Source: Bacteroidales bacterium UBA1680
GTDB lineage: Bacteria; Bacteroidota; Bacteroidia; Bacteroidales; UBA932
DNA length: 64,000 nt
Reading direction: 5' to 3'
NCBI GenBank assembly: GCA_002320605.1
Contig: DCKG01000017.1
Coordinates: forward strand, 80,425-144,424
The position numbers and the translations under genes were made by a program. The stretch's first letter is position 1; each line of letters begins with the position of its first letter. This document shows positions 1-9,207 of the stretch, one piece after another. A model generated the notes under the pieces. That model was not told the DNA's origin. It saw nothing but the letters and a program-made list of their open reading frames with translations, and searched no databases.

Positions 1-2
1 TG

Positions 3-1019
3 GGAAGTGCCTTGATGACAGGGGTCTGGCGAAGGATCACCGCAATCGTGACATCTGCGATGGTAGCATTTTTCACCATCCTTACGCTCATTCTTGCCAT
101 TTCCAATCCTCCTATGGACTGCGGCTGTTTCGGAGAGGTGATTCACCTTACCAACCTGCAGACTTTCTTTAAGAACCTTGTGCTGCTGGCATTGGCTGCC
201 ATTGCGTTCCTTCCCATCAATGAATATGGCGATGCGAAGAAACTGAAATATATCGCTTTCTGGATAGCAGCCGCATCAATGCTAGGCTTCACGATATATT
301 CATGGTTCACCATCCCTATGGTTGACTACACGGCGTTCAAACCGGGTAGCGAACTCTATGCATCGATGGACAATCCATCCGAGGCATACGACGACATGGA
401 GACAAAGGTGATTTACGAGAAAAATGGCCAGGAAGGCGCATTCCCGCTAGATAAGCTGCCTGACTCAACATGGACATACGTGAGGACTGAGACAGTGCGC
501 ATCAACGACGGGGAGGAGAACGAAACTTTCCCGCAGCTCTCTTTCAAAGACGCTGAAGGAAATTACCAGGACGGGCTGGCTACGGAAGGCGACGTGATGG
601 TATGCTCTGCTTACAAGCCGGAGAAACTCAAGGGAGGGGCTTGGGACAGGATGGCAGATGTTATGGAGATCGCGAAGAGCTCCGGATACGTTCCTATTGC
701 GCTTGTGTCTTGTTCGCAGGAGACTTTCGATAGCTTGGGCTCCATTACTCCTGATGTGCGGTCGAGGCTGAAAAAATATGTTTATTTTGCTGATTTCAAG
801 ACACTTGTGTCAGTGAATAGGGCAAACGGAGGCTATACTCTCTTCAACGATGGAGAGTTGATACGGAAATATTCCGCCCGCTGGAATCCTTCGTCATCTG
901 AGCTGCTGGATATGGCAGGCACTAATCCATCGGAAGAGATGCTGCATTACAGCACGAACGGCAGGCTGCATCTCCAGATGTTCTTCCTCTATCTATTCAT
1001 AGTGCTGGTGCTGATTTAA
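3..1019 (+). CDS. DoxX/MauE-like membrane protein (BT_3928-type), 5' truncated
   Basis: This is the 3' part of a gene whose reading frame is still open at the left edge of the window. The first ATG, at 15, is probably internal. The N-terminal third is hydrophobic, with about three membrane helices and a CGCFGE motif (around residues 36-41) of the kind seen in DoxX/MauE-like quinone-linked membrane proteins. The remaining ~230 residues are soluble and probably face the periplasm, ending in one more C-terminal hydrophobic helix. This layout resembles the Bacteroides BT_3928-type family, whose function is not established. It ends 47 bases before ftsY. The family call is from memory of the layout, not a search. 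Confidence 0.6.
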   Translation, partial: GSALMTGVWRRITAIVTSAMVAFFTILTLILAISNPPMDCGCFGEVIHLTNLQTFFKNLVLLALAAIAFLPINEYGDAKKLKYIAFWIAAASMLGFTIYSWFTIPMVDYTAFKPGSELYASMDNPSEAYDDMETKVIYEKNGQEGAFPLDKLPDSTWTYVRTETVRINDGEENETFPQLSFKDAEGNYQDGLATEGDVMVCSAYKPEKLKGGAWDRMADVMEIAKSSGYVPIALVSCSQETFDSLGSITPDVRSRLKKYVYFADFKTLVSVNRANGGYTLFNDGELIRKYSARWNPSSSELLDMAGTNPSEEMLHYSTNGRLHLQMFFLYLFIVLVLI

Positions 1020-1040
1020 TGAATATTCCACGCTTCTTGG

Positions 1041-1048
1041 TATATTTG
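1041..1048 (+). promoter_or_regulatory. Bacteroides-type -7 element upstream of ftsY
   Basis: TATATTTG is a perfect match to the Bacteroides -7 consensus TAnnTTTG, 18 nt before the ftsY ATG. The -33 position has only a weak TTTA-like match. It suggests ftsY can be transcribed independently of the upstream membrane gene. Confidence 0.5.
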
Positions 1049-1066
1049 TAAGTTTTAAGAATTATC

Positions 1067-1999
1067 ATGGGACTGTTTGACAAAGGGGTACAGAAAACCA
1101 AGCAAAGCTTTTTCCAGAAGCTGTCTAGGGCTATCGTAGGTAAATCGAAGGTGGATGATGATGTGCTGGATGCCATAGAAGAGGCTCTGGTATCTTCAGA
1201 TATGGGCGTAGATACGACCCTGAAGATTATCGACAGCCTCGAGTCGAGGGTGAAGAGCGACAAATACATGTCCTTGGACGAGCTGGCGGACATGCTCCGT
1301 GACGAGATAGGCGAGCTTCTGAACGTGGGGGGCGAGATTTCGTCCGCTGAGCCGTTCGACCTGACGAAAAAGCCGTTGGTGGTGATGGTCGTGGGCGTGA
1401 ACGGGGTCGGCAAAACGACCACTATAGGCAAGCTGGCGGCGCGTTACAAGGCCCAGGGCAAGAAGGTGATCCTTGGCGCTGCGGACACATTCAGAGCGGC
1501 CGCAGTCGATCAGCTGCAGATTTGGGCAGACAGGGCTGGCGTGGACATCGTCAGGCAGAATCAGGGCTCCGATCCGGCATCAGTGGCGTACGACACCGTA
1601 AGCTCTGCGGTCGCGAAGAACGCCGACGTGGTGCTGATAGACACCGCCGGCAGGCTTCACAACAGGGTGGATCTTATGAATGAGCTTACGAAAATCCGGA
1701 ATGTGATGCGCAAAGTCATTCCTGACGCCCCTCACGAGGTGCTTTTGGTGCTTGATGCATCCACCGGCCAGAATGCCTACCAGCAAGCCAAGGAATTCTC
1801 CAAGGCAACCGATATCACTTCGCTTGCGATCACGAAGCTGGACGGCACCGCCAAAGGGGGAGTGGTAATCGGCATTGTGGACCAGCTGAAAGTGCCCGTG
1901 AAATTCATAGGAATAGGAGAGGGAATAGACGACCTGAAGCCTTTCGACAAAAAAGAGTTCGTGACGTCGCTTTTCTCCACAGGGGATTTGAAAGGATAG
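1067..1999 (+). CDS. ftsY: Signal recognition particle receptor FtsY
   Basis: SRP-receptor GTPase that docks SRP-ribosome complexes at the inner membrane for co-translational insertion. The protein has 310 residues, the short form without a long acidic A domain. Residues 1-95 form the N helical bundle. The G domain carries the P-loop GVNGVGKTTT (110-119), the DTAGR motif (192-196) and TKLDG (256-260), in the order expected for SRP GTPases. The GTPase core ends with the conserved GEGIDDLKPF segment. The ATG is preceded by an AT-rich leader rather than a Shine-Dalgarno sequence. It is followed 21 bases later by pheT. Confidence 0.97.
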   Translation: MGLFDKGVQKTKQSFFQKLSRAIVGKSKVDDDVLDAIEEALVSSDMGVDTTLKIIDSLESRVKSDKYMSLDELADMLRDEIGELLNVGGEISSAEPFDLTKKPLVVMVVGVNGVGKTTTIGKLAARYKAQGKKVILGAADTFRAAAVDQLQIWADRAGVDIVRQNQGSDPASVAYDTVSSAVAKNADVVLIDTAGRLHNRVDLMNELTKIRNVMRKVIPDAPHEVLLVLDASTGQNAYQQAKEFSKATDITSLAITKLDGTAKGGVVIGIVDQLKVPVKFIGIGEGIDDLKPFDKKEFVTSLFSTGDLKG

Positions 2000-2020
2000 A
2001 ATATAAAATATTAAAGGAAT

Positions 2021-4462
2021 ATGAAGCTTTCTTATAATTGGCTTAAAGACTATTTGGAGTCGGATCTCACGCCGCAGCAGATTGCGGATGCGATGACGGC
2101 GATTGGAATTGAGGTTGATTCAGTTGAGGAACAGGAGGAGATTCCTGGTGGACTGGAAGGTGTAGTGGTCGCTGAAGTGATTGAATGCGGACCGCATCCG
2201 GATTCAGACCATCTGCACGTCACGAAAGTGAACGATGGCACTGGTGAGCCTCTGACGGTCGTCTGCGGTGCTCCGAATGTTTCAAAAGGCCAGAAAGTGC
2301 TTTTCGCCCGCATAGGAGCCGTGCTGCCTGGGGATTTCAAAATAAAGAAATCCAAATTGCGTGGGGTAGAGTCAATGGGAATGATCTGCGCCGAGGACGA
2401 GCTCGGCATAGGTACTGACCATGCGGGAATAATGGTGCTGCCGGAGGATGCCGTCGTCGGGACCCCAGCAAAGGAATATCTACATTTAAAGACCGAGGCC
2501 GTAATTGAATATGAGATAACGGCGAATCGCGTGGACGCCGCTTCGCACATCGGCGTGGCTCGCGACCTTTATGCCTGGATGCGTCTCAATAACATTCCTT
2601 GCAAGTTCCATTACCCAGACGTAAGCGCATACAAGGACGGCGATGGGAATGCCATTCCAATCGATGTCGAGGATGCGACTGCCGCACCTCGCTACGCTGG
2701 AATAACGATTCGTGGCGCCAAAGTCGGCCCGTCTCCGGAGTGGCTTCAGAAGAAATTGATTTCCATCGGGTTGCGCCCGATTGACAATATCGTAGACGTG
2801 TCCAATTTCGTGCTGTTCGAGCTTGGCCAGCCGCTGCACACGTTCGATGCTTCAAAGATAATAGGAGGGAAGGTTATAGTGCGTAGGGCGAAAGAGGGAG
2901 AGAAACTCGTTACCCTGGACGGCGTGGAAAGAACGCTTCATGCGACCGACATCGTGATAGCCAATGCGGACGGGCCTATGTGCATAGCGGGAGTGTTCGG
3001 AGGCAAGGAATCCGGAGTTTCCCAGACCACCACGGACATATTCGTAGAGAGTGCTTATTTCGATCCTGGCTCCATTCGGAAGACTTCTAAGAGCCAGGGT
3101 TTGCAGACTGATGCATCTTTCCGCTACGAGAGAGGGGCGGACCCATCAATCTGCGAATATGCTTGCAAGCGTGCCGCACTGCTGATTCAGGAGGTTGCCG
3201 GCGGCCATGTCGAGGGTAATATGCAGGAGTTCTACCCAGTGCCGATTCGCAAGAAAGTCATCGACTTGGATTACGATAGGATTGAAGATTTCATTGGCAA
3301 GAAAATAGGCTACGACACCATCGAGAAAATTCTCACTTTCTTGGCCTACGATTTCGTGGAAAGAAGGCCGGACGGGGCGAAAGTCGCCGCCCCTACCTAT
3401 ATGGTGGATGTCTATCGCGAGTGCGACGTGGTCGAGGAAATCCTGAGAATCTACGGCTACAACAACGTGGACCTGCCGATGCACATGAAGATGAGCGTGA
3501 GCGCTACTCCGACCCCAGAGCCAGAAGCTATCCGTAACGGGATTTCCAATTTCCTGGCAGCCAACGGCTTCGTAGAGACGATGAACAACTCGCTCACGAA
3601 ATCGGCATACTATGCCGGCCTTAAAACATATCCAGAAGAAAGGTGCGTGAGAATAGTGAATCCTTTGAGCACGGACCTCAATGTAATGCGCCAGAACCTC
3701 ATATTCAATGGCCTCGAGGTGGTAGCATACAATGTCAACCGTCAAATGACGAACCTTAAATTCTTTGAATATGGCTCTGTTTATAGTCATGACCCTCAGA
3801 AGGATGGCAAAACGCTGGATGCTTACGAGGAGCATCCGGCATTCGGCCTGTTCATGACAGGAACACCGGAGAAGGCTTGGAACTACCAACCTGGCAAGAG
3901 CGACTTCTTCCAGCTTAAAGGCTATCTGGAACTGCTGATGAAGCGTTTCGGCGCTGACCTTTATCAGATGCAGGCTGCTCCTGCACCAGGAGATGTATTC
4001 AGTGAAGGAACTGCCTACGCCATGCCAGGGCAGCAAATTCCGCTGGCAGTCATAGGCACAGTGCTTCCGGCTCTTGCGAAGAAATTCGACGTGAAGCAGC
4101 CAGTGTTCGCTTGCGAGATAAACTGGAACATGCTGTTCACTTTAGTGAAGAGAGACAAGGTTCATTTCACTGAGTTGCCGAAATTCCCTGAAGTTAGGAG
4201 AGATATGGCATTACTCTTGGATGAGTCCGTAAGCTATGCTGATCTGCATAAAGCGGCATTCAAGACAGCGAAGAAGTTGCTGAAGAGCGTTTCGCTGTTT
4301 GATGTTTACAGAGGCGACAAAATTCCTTCCGAGAAGAAGCAGTATGCCTTGAGCTTCGTTTTGCAAGATCCGGAAAAAACCCTCACTGACGATGCTGTGG
4401 AGCAGATAATGTCAAAATTACTGTCCTCATTCCAGAATCAGTTCGGTGCTATTCTAAGATAA
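2021..4462 (+). CDS. pheT: Phenylalanine--tRNA ligase beta subunit
   Basis: Beta subunit of the (alpha-beta)2 phenylalanyl-tRNA synthetase. At 813 residues it has the normal bacterial length. A tRNA-binding (EMAP-like) domain lies near residues 40-150 and contains HPDSDHLHV. It is followed by the B3/B4 editing region (about 210-400, with RYERGADP near 370), the B5 domain, the core fold (FPEVRRDMALLLD near 725) and the C-terminal FDX-ACB anticodon-binding domain. pheS is not in this window, so the two subunit genes are not adjacent, as is common in Bacteroidota. All four Glu-Tyr pairs in this gene are coded GAA-TAT (see findings). Confidence 0.97.
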   Translation: MKLSYNWLKDYLESDLTPQQIADAMTAIGIEVDSVEEQEEIPGGLEGVVVAEVIECGPHPDSDHLHVTKVNDGTGEPLTVVCGAPNVSKGQKVLFARIGAVLPGDFKIKKSKLRGVESMGMICAEDELGIGTDHAGIMVLPEDAVVGTPAKEYLHLKTEAVIEYEITANRVDAASHIGVARDLYAWMRLNNIPCKFHYPDVSAYKDGDGNAIPIDVEDATAAPRYAGITIRGAKVGPSPEWLQKKLISIGLRPIDNIVDVSNFVLFELGQPLHTFDASKIIGGKVIVRRAKEGEKLVTLDGVERTLHATDIVIANADGPMCIAGVFGGKESGVSQTTTDIFVESAYFDPGSIRKTSKSQGLQTDASFRYERGADPSICEYACKRAALLIQEVAGGHVEGNMQEFYPVPIRKKVIDLDYDRIEDFIGKKIGYDTIEKILTFLAYDFVERRPDGAKVAAPTYMVDVYRECDVVEEILRIYGYNNVDLPMHMKMSVSATPTPEPEAIRNGISNFLAANGFVETMNNSLTKSAYYAGLKTYPEERCVRIVNPLSTDLNVMRQNLIFNGLEVVAYNVNRQMTNLKFFEYGSVYSHDPQKDGKTLDAYEEHPAFGLFMTGTPEKAWNYQPGKSDFFQLKGYLELLMKRFGADLYQMQAAPAPGDVFSEGTAYAMPGQQIPLAVIGTVLPALAKKFDVKQPVFACEINWNMLFTLVKRDKVHFTELPKFPEVRRDMALLLDESVSYADLHKAAFKTAKKLLKSVSLFDVYRGDKIPSEKKQYALSFVLQDPEKTLTDDAVEQIMSKLLSSFQNQFGAILR

Positions 4463-4466
4463 TCAG

Positions 4467-5138
4467 ATGAGACGATTCGTCGGCATATTCATTTCCATCC
4501 TAGTGGTGTGCGCATTAGCTTGCTCTTGCGTACGAAGACCGAAGACAATTCCTCAGAAGAAGATGAAGGAAATATACAAAGAAATGTTCTTGGCCGACCA
4601 GTGGCTGAATAACAATCCGGACAAGCGTTCTAAGGCCGACACGACATGGTTCTACGAACCCATTCTGGAAAAGCATGGTTACACTCTGGATGATTATTAT
4701 CACACGGTAGCTGTTTATCTCGAAGACCCAAAACGATTCGTAGACCTTATGGATGATGTCTCCGCTATGCTTTCTTCTGAATCTGAACGCCTTGTGGCAG
4801 AAGTGGATAGAGAAGATGTGGCGTCAAGCATACATGCGGCAAGCGTGAAGTGGAAAATCGGTTATCGTAATGATGACCTGAAAGTCATTACTAAGGGCTA
4901 CAGGATGACGAAGGAAGCGGACAGCGTCTGGTATCCGAAACCTATCGTTGAAGACACTGTATTCTCTGGCCCTGAAATGTTTTTCGATGAATTGCCAGAT
5001 CCAGTGCCTGACTCTCTTAAAGCGGATGCTGAAGCTTCGGGGCTCCCAAAGGCGAAGGAATTCAATGATGAGGATAAGGTAATAAAAAATATATCTGTGA
5101 TTAATGCAATGCCTGTCCTTAAAGCCAAAACGAAATGA
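4467..5138 (+). CDS. DUF4296 domain lipoprotein
   Basis: A 223-residue protein with a lipoprotein signal peptide (hydrophobic stretch followed by a CALACSC lipobox near residues 15-21). The next ~90 residues (KMKEIYKEMFLADQWL..., ...HGYTLDDYYHTVAVYLEDP) match the pattern I associate with DUF4296, a Bacteroidota lipoprotein domain of unknown function. The C-terminal half is acidic and not recognised. It starts 5 bases after pheT, and its stop overlaps the next start (ATGA), so it is very likely translated together with the amidohydrolase. Confidence 0.75.
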   Translation: MRRFVGIFISILVVCALACSCVRRPKTIPQKKMKEIYKEMFLADQWLNNNPDKRSKADTTWFYEPILEKHGYTLDDYYHTVAVYLEDPKRFVDLMDDVSAMLSSESERLVAEVDREDVASSIHAASVKWKIGYRNDDLKVITKGYRMTKEADSVWYPKPIVEDTVFSGPEMFFDELPDPVPDSLKADAEASGLPKAKEFNDEDKVIKNISVINAMPVLKAKTK

Positions 5139-6325
5139 ATAGAATAGCGGCCTCATATGTTTTCCCTCTTGGAGGAAGTGAACCTATTAGAAACGGATAC
5201 ATTGAATATGCTGACGACGGAACAGTCGTCTCTGTCGGAGCTTGCGAGAATCCTAGTGGCGAGAGCGAATTTCTGGACGGAGAGGCAATAGTGCCAGGTT
5301 TCGTGAACGCCCACTGCCACGTGGAGCTTTCTTACATGAAAGGCTTGTTCAAGAAAGGCACCGGAATGGCTGGCTTCATCGATCAGATTAATGCCCTTCG
5401 AGACACCAAGCCGATGGAAGAGAAGATCTCTGACATTCAGTTCTGGATGGATGCGATGTGGTCGAGGGGAGTGCAGGCCATGGCTGACATAAGCAACTGC
5501 GCAGACTCGTTCGAGATAAAACGAAAATCCCCGATGTACTCTAGAACTTTCCTGGAGGTGTTCGGAACCGAGCCGGAAGATTGCGAAAAAGTTATTGCTA
5601 GCGTACTGGCGCTCCAGAAAATTGCCGGAAGCTTCGGTTTGGATGCGTCTCCGACTCCTCACGCTTGCTACACCATGAGCCCGGAGCTGCTCACGGCATC
5701 TTCAAGAGAAGGGCTCAAATCAGGCTATCTTTCTTTCCATAGCGAGGAAACTCATGAAGAAGAGGAGATGCTGAAATATGGCTGCGGAAAGATGTGGGAC
5801 AATAGAAAAGCCGCTGGAATGAGCGTTCCTCCTGTCACGGGGAAATCTTCTCTGTCATATTTCATCGATAGGCTTGAAAAAGCTCATCCTGCACCGTTCG
5901 ATGAGCATATTCTCTTAGTGCATGAAGTCTGCATGGATCAGGAAGGCATAGATGCCATGAAAGCAGTGATGAGACATCCTTTCATAGCCCTCTGCCCTTG
6001 TTCCAATATATTCATACATAATGCCTTGCCTCCTGTCCGTCTGATGCTTCGCAATGGGCTGAAGCTCACCATTGGCACAGATTCGCTATCCAGCAATGAC
6101 GATTTGGACATCGTCAGGGAAATGCACTGCTTGCAATGCAATTTCGAAGGACTCAGCCTCAATGAACTGCTGACGTGGGCGTGCCAGAACGGTGCGGAAT
6201 TCTTGTCGAAGGAAGATGTCATCGGTTCGATTGAGCCAGGGAAAAAGCCTGGGCTGGTTGCGATTGGCAATCTTTCTGATTCCGCTTCATTGACGCCTGC
6301 AAGCGTCTCTCGTCGAATAATATAA
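5135..6325 (+). CDS. Amidohydrolase (ATZ/TRZ, chlorohydrolase-type deaminase family)
   Basis: A 396-residue metal-dependent TIM-barrel hydrolase. Visible ligands are the HCH pair in PGFVNAHCHVELSY (residues ~50-63), a His in SFHSEETHEEE (~205), a His in LLVHEVC (~265), and the Asp in TIGTDSLSS (~315). This pattern fits the deaminase branch (S-adenosylhomocysteine, guanine or futalosine-type deaminases), but the substrate cannot be read from the sequence. The start overlaps the DUF4296 gene by four bases, and the radical SAM gene follows after 4 bases, forming one likely operon with ftsY and pheT. Confidence 0.8.
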   Translation: MNRIAASYVFPLGGSEPIRNGYIEYADDGTVVSVGACENPSGESEFLDGEAIVPGFVNAHCHVELSYMKGLFKKGTGMAGFIDQINALRDTKPMEEKISDIQFWMDAMWSRGVQAMADISNCADSFEIKRKSPMYSRTFLEVFGTEPEDCEKVIASVLALQKIAGSFGLDASPTPHACYTMSPELLTASSREGLKSGYLSFHSEETHEEEEMLKYGCGKMWDNRKAAGMSVPPVTGKSSLSYFIDRLEKAHPAPFDEHILLVHEVCMDQEGIDAMKAVMRHPFIALCPCSNIFIHNALPPVRLMLRNGLKLTIGTDSLSSNDDLDIVREMHCLQCNFEGLSLNELLTWACQNGAEFLSKEDVIGSIEPGKKPGLVAIGNLSDSASLTPASVSRRII

Positions 6326-6329
6326 GAAT

Positions 6330-7085
6330 ATGCTGAGGGAGAATATAGTTTTCGGGCCGATTCATTCTCGCCGCCTTGGCGCATCGTTAGGTATAAATCT
6401 GCTGCCGCAGAAAGGAAAACTCTGCGACTTCGACTGCATCTATTGCGAGTGCGGGTGGAATAAGGACGGGCTGGGGGATAGGAATATTCCGTCGGCTGAT
6501 GACGTTAAGGCTGCTCTTGGAGCAATGCTGCAAGAATGCTCCAGAGGTGGCACCAAAATAGATTCGATTACTTTTTCCGGAGATGGCGAGCCTACGCTGA
6601 ACCCGGATTTTCCAGAAATCATAGACATCACGCTGGCATTGCGTGATAAATATTATCCTAGCGCAAAAGTTTCTGTCCTGTCTAACTCAACGAGAATCTC
6701 CCGAAAAGAAGTTTTCGATGCTCTGCGCAAAGTGGATAATCCCATAATGAAGATCGATGCCCCAACGGATGAGCTCGCAGCCAGGATCAATAAGCCCTCT
6801 TGCGGGTACCATGTCTCAGATATCGTAGAAGGACTGAAAAAATTTAACGGCGATTTCATCTTGCAGACCATGTTCCTGAAGGCTCCGGACTTCGATTCCT
6901 CATCGCCTGAAGTCTTGGATGGCTGGATGGAAATCGTTCGCGAGCTGAGCCCTCGCGAGGTCATGGTCTACACCCTTGACCGCCCTGCCCCAGCACAAAA
7001 TCTTAGCAAATTCACGGTGGAAGAAATGACGGCCTTAGTCCGGCCTCTAGTGGACGAAGGCTTCAACATTCAGATCAGAGGTTGA
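6330..7085 (+). CDS. Radical SAM protein
   Basis: A 251-residue single-domain radical SAM enzyme. The 4Fe-4S cluster motif CxxxCxxC is present as CDFDCIYC near residues 32-39. It is followed by a TFSGDGEPTLNP segment (~90-100), equivalent to the GGE motif that binds SAM. The opening residues IVFGPIHSRRLGASLGINLLP are typical of a conserved compact subfamily often annotated simply as radical SAM or Fe-S oxidoreductase. The substrate is unknown. The start codon has the context gaatATG, common in this window. It is the last gene of the ftsY-pheT cluster. Confidence 0.85.
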   Translation: MLRENIVFGPIHSRRLGASLGINLLPQKGKLCDFDCIYCECGWNKDGLGDRNIPSADDVKAALGAMLQECSRGGTKIDSITFSGDGEPTLNPDFPEIIDITLALRDKYYPSAKVSVLSNSTRISRKEVFDALRKVDNPIMKIDAPTDELAARINKPSCGYHVSDIVEGLKKFNGDFILQTMFLKAPDFDSSSPEVLDGWMEIVRELSPREVMVYTLDRPAPAQNLSKFTVEEMTALVRPLVDEGFNIQIRG

Positions 7086-7133
7086 GAAGTTGAAAATCTT
7101 TGGGCGCAGGGTTTTTTCCTGAGCTTTTTTCTT

Positions 7134-7141
7134 TACCTTTG
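7134..7141 (+). promoter_or_regulatory. -7 element for deoC
   Basis: TACCTTTG is a perfect TAnnTTTG match 25 nt before the deoC ATG, with a TTTT stretch at 7112-7115 near the -33 position. It lies in the 81-nt gap after the radical SAM gene, so deoC is probably a separate transcription unit. Confidence 0.5.
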
Positions 7142-7166
7142 TAATCAACATTAGTGCAGCGATATT

Positions 7167-8063
7167 ATGAGTAGTTCTATTTTGACGAGTTACGGTTATT
7201 CTCCAGAAGAAGATCAGATAAGCAAGAGGCTGGATGCAATTGCCATGAACATAGACGGTGTCATGTCGGCAGACGTTCTTAAGAAATGCATGTCTTTCAT
7301 GGACTTGACGTCACTCCACAACGAGGACACGCCTGCTTCCATCGAGAAGCTAGTGGGCAAAGTCAATGCCTTCAAAGGAAAATATCCGGAGTATCCTCTC
7401 CCGGCATCCATTTGCGTATACCCGAATTTCGCTGGCCTCGTGAGGGAGAATCTCCGATGCGATGGCGTCCATGTCACTACGGTTTCGGGTTGTTTCCCTG
7501 CGTCTCAGAGTTTCCTGGATGTCAAGGTGAAAGAGTGCGAGATGGCGGTGGCTGCAGGTGCTGACGAGATTGACATCGTGCTAGCATTGCATGAGTTCCT
7601 GAACGGGAATTACGATGCGGCGAGAAAAGAGATTCGCTCTATGTGCGCCGCTGTCCGTGCCGCTGGCGAGCTGGCTGGACGCAGCGTAGTTTTCAAAGTC
7701 ATTCTTGAGACGGGCTTGCTGGTATCTCCGGAAAGGATAGCAGAGGCTTCTTTCATGGCTATGGAAGAGGGCGCTGACTTCATCAAGACTTCTACTGGAA
7801 AAGTCAGCGTGAATGCGACTCCGGTAGCGGCAAGCGTAATGTGCGAGTGCATCAAGAAATTTTATGAGAAGACCGGCAGGAAAGTCGGTTTCAAAGCAGC
7901 GGGCGGCATCTCTAGCGCAAAAGACGCAGCCTGCTACTATATGATCGTGAAGACTATCCTCGGAGATGAGTGGCTTTGCAAGAGCCTTTTCCGTTTCGGG
8001 GTGAGCCGCCTCGCCAACGCTCTCATGTCTGCCATAGAGCAGAAGACGGTGGCATATTACTAG
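7167..8063 (+). CDS. deoC: Deoxyribose-phosphate aldolase
   Basis: DeoC cleaves 2-deoxyribose-5-phosphate to glyceraldehyde-3-phosphate and acetaldehyde in deoxynucleoside breakdown. The protein is 298 residues, the longer form seen in Bacteroidota. The Schiff-base lysine region VFKVILETG (~170-178), the ADFIKTSTGK segment (~200-210) and GFKAAGGIS (~238-246) are all present, carrying the lysines and Asp of this class I aldolase. Its last four bases overlap the end of the convergent hydroxyacid dehydrogenase gene. Confidence 0.93.
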   Translation: MSSSILTSYGYSPEEDQISKRLDAIAMNIDGVMSADVLKKCMSFMDLTSLHNEDTPASIEKLVGKVNAFKGKYPEYPLPASICVYPNFAGLVRENLRCDGVHVTTVSGCFPASQSFLDVKVKECEMAVAAGADEIDIVLALHEFLNGNYDAARKEIRSMCAAVRAAGELAGRSVVFKVILETGLLVSPERIAEASFMAMEEGADFIKTSTGKVSVNATPVAASVMCECIKKFYEKTGRKVGFKAAGGISSAKDAACYYMIVKTILGDEWLCKSLFRFGVSRLANALMSAIEQKTVAYY

Positions 8064-8986
8064 AGAGATTCAGAGATATTCTCTGCGATTTTTTCGATAA
8101 GCCTTTTTCGAGCCTCCACGCTAGCCCATGCGGTATGCGGTGTGAGGCTTAGTTTTTCTGGATGCCTGGTGTGCAGCAATGGGCTGTCGGCTGGAAGCGG
8201 CTCTGTCACGTAAACATCCAACCAGGCACCTCCGATCCTGTCTTCGTCTATGACTTTGGCGAGGGCATCTTCTTTTATGATGCCTCCGCGTCCCATATTG
8301 AGTATGAATGCCGTGGGCTTCATCAGGCGGAGCTGCTCTTCTCCGACCAGTCCGTTTGTCCTCTCGTTCATGGGAGCGTGCACCGAAATAACGTCGCTTT
8401 CTCGCATCAGCTCGTCAAGGGACACGCTAGGATATTCAGCGCAGTGGCTGGTGCCGGAAGTGGAATAATATATTATTTTCATCCCGAAGGCTTTCCCGAC
8501 CGAAGCTACCTTTGAGCCAATCACCCCCATCCCAATGATGCCGAGAGTCTTTCCTGCAAACTCTATGAAAGGTCTGGTGACATCGGTGAAGAGCCCGCTG
8601 GCGGAATATTCCCCAGACTTCACTTTCCGGTCGAAGTAAGGGCCGTTCCCAGCAAGAGTGAGCATGTGCATGAATGTCTCCTGAACCACGCTGTCGGTGG
8701 AGTAACCAGCCACATTCTTGACAGGTATGCCTCTCCTCTCGCATTCCTTCATGTCTATGTTATTTGTCCCTGTCGCTGCTTCGCAGACTAGCTTGAGCTT
8801 CACAGAGGCATCCAGCAGCTCGGCGGTAACCTTTATTTTGTTGATTATTAACACTTCGCAATCGCAGACTCTGCTTAATGCCTCTTCCGGGGTAGATGTG
8901 GGCCAGCATGTGAGATGTCCTAGTCTCTCAATCGGTTCTAAAGAAGCGTCACCTATCGTGGCGGCATCCAGAAATACAATTTCCAT
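8060..8986 (-). CDS. D-2-hydroxyacid dehydrogenase
   Basis: NAD-dependent D-isomer 2-hydroxyacid dehydrogenase of 308 residues. The Rossmann dinucleotide motif GIIGMGVIGSKVA is near residues 148-160. The catalytic Arg lies in NMGRGGIIKEDAL (~227) and the catalytic His in LTPHTAWASVEA (~285). The family includes hydroxypyruvate/glyoxylate and glycerate dehydrogenases; the substrate cannot be chosen from the sequence. Both the 3' overlap with convergent deoC and the upstream tRNA terminator isolate it as a single-gene unit. Confidence 0.85.
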   Translation of the reverse strand: MEIVFLDAATIGDASLEPIERLGHLTCWPTSTPEEALSRVCDCEVLIINKIKVTAELLDASVKLKLVCEAATGTNNIDMKECERRGIPVKNVAGYSTDSVVQETFMHMLTLAGNGPYFDRKVKSGEYSASGLFTDVTRPFIEFAGKTLGIIGMGVIGSKVASVGKAFGMKIIYYSTSGTSHCAEYPSVSLDELMRESDVISVHAPMNERTNGLVGEEQLRLMKPTAFILNMGRGGIIKEDALAKVIDEDRIGGAWLDVYVTEPLPADSPLLHTRHPEKLSLTPHTAWASVEARKRLIEKIAENISESL

Positions 8987-9045
8987 AAGTGCGATTTTTT
9001 ACGAATATAGCAAATATGCCGCCGAAAACCAATGCGGAAAAAGAA

Positions 9046-9079
9046 AGAGACCGCATCAGATTGCTCTGACACGGTCTCT
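9046..9079 (-). terminator. Rho-independent terminator after tRNA-Leu
   Basis: The stem AGAGACCG/CGGTCTCT (9046-9053 with 9072-9079) has an inner stem TCAGA/TCTGA, followed on the minus strand by a U-rich tract (rc of 9038-9046). It begins right after the tRNA 3' end. Confidence 0.85.
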
Positions 9080-9083
9080 AGCG

Positions 9084-9166
9084 TGCGCGAGATGAGAGTC
9101 GAACTCACATGTCATAATTGACACTAGCTCCTGAAACTAGCGCGTCTACCATTCCGCCACCCGCGC
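9084..9166 (-). tRNA. tRNA-Leu (anticodon CAG)
   Basis: On the minus strand the sequence folds as a class II tRNA of 83 nt. The acceptor pairs GCGCGGG with CUCGCGC. The anticodon stem CUAGU/GCUAG closes the loop UUCAGGA (anticodon CAG). A long variable arm (UGUC-AAUUAU-GACA) and a T arm with GUUCGAC follow. The discriminator base is A, as expected for leucine. CCA is not encoded. Confidence 0.95.
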
Positions 9167-9176
9167 TTGGGGAATG

Positions 9177-9207
9177 CAAATATACGAAATGTTCGGTTAA
9201 TTCCAAA
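9177..9207 (-). promoter_or_regulatory. Promoter of tRNA-Leu
   Basis: Read on the minus strand, TTTG (9204-9207) and TATATTTG (9177-9184) are separated by exactly 19 nt, a perfect match to the Bacteroides -33/-7 promoter. Initiation would fall just before the tRNA 5' end at 9166. It abuts the stop codon of the upstream lipoprotein gene. Confidence 0.8.

Noticed and set aside
3146..4036. Long open frame on the minus strand inside pheT (296 codons)
   Set aside because: It lies wholly antisense to a conserved gene and shows no recognisable motif or signal. The same holds for the long antisense frames within tig, clpP, clpX and the 8.4-kb and 23-27-kb regions.
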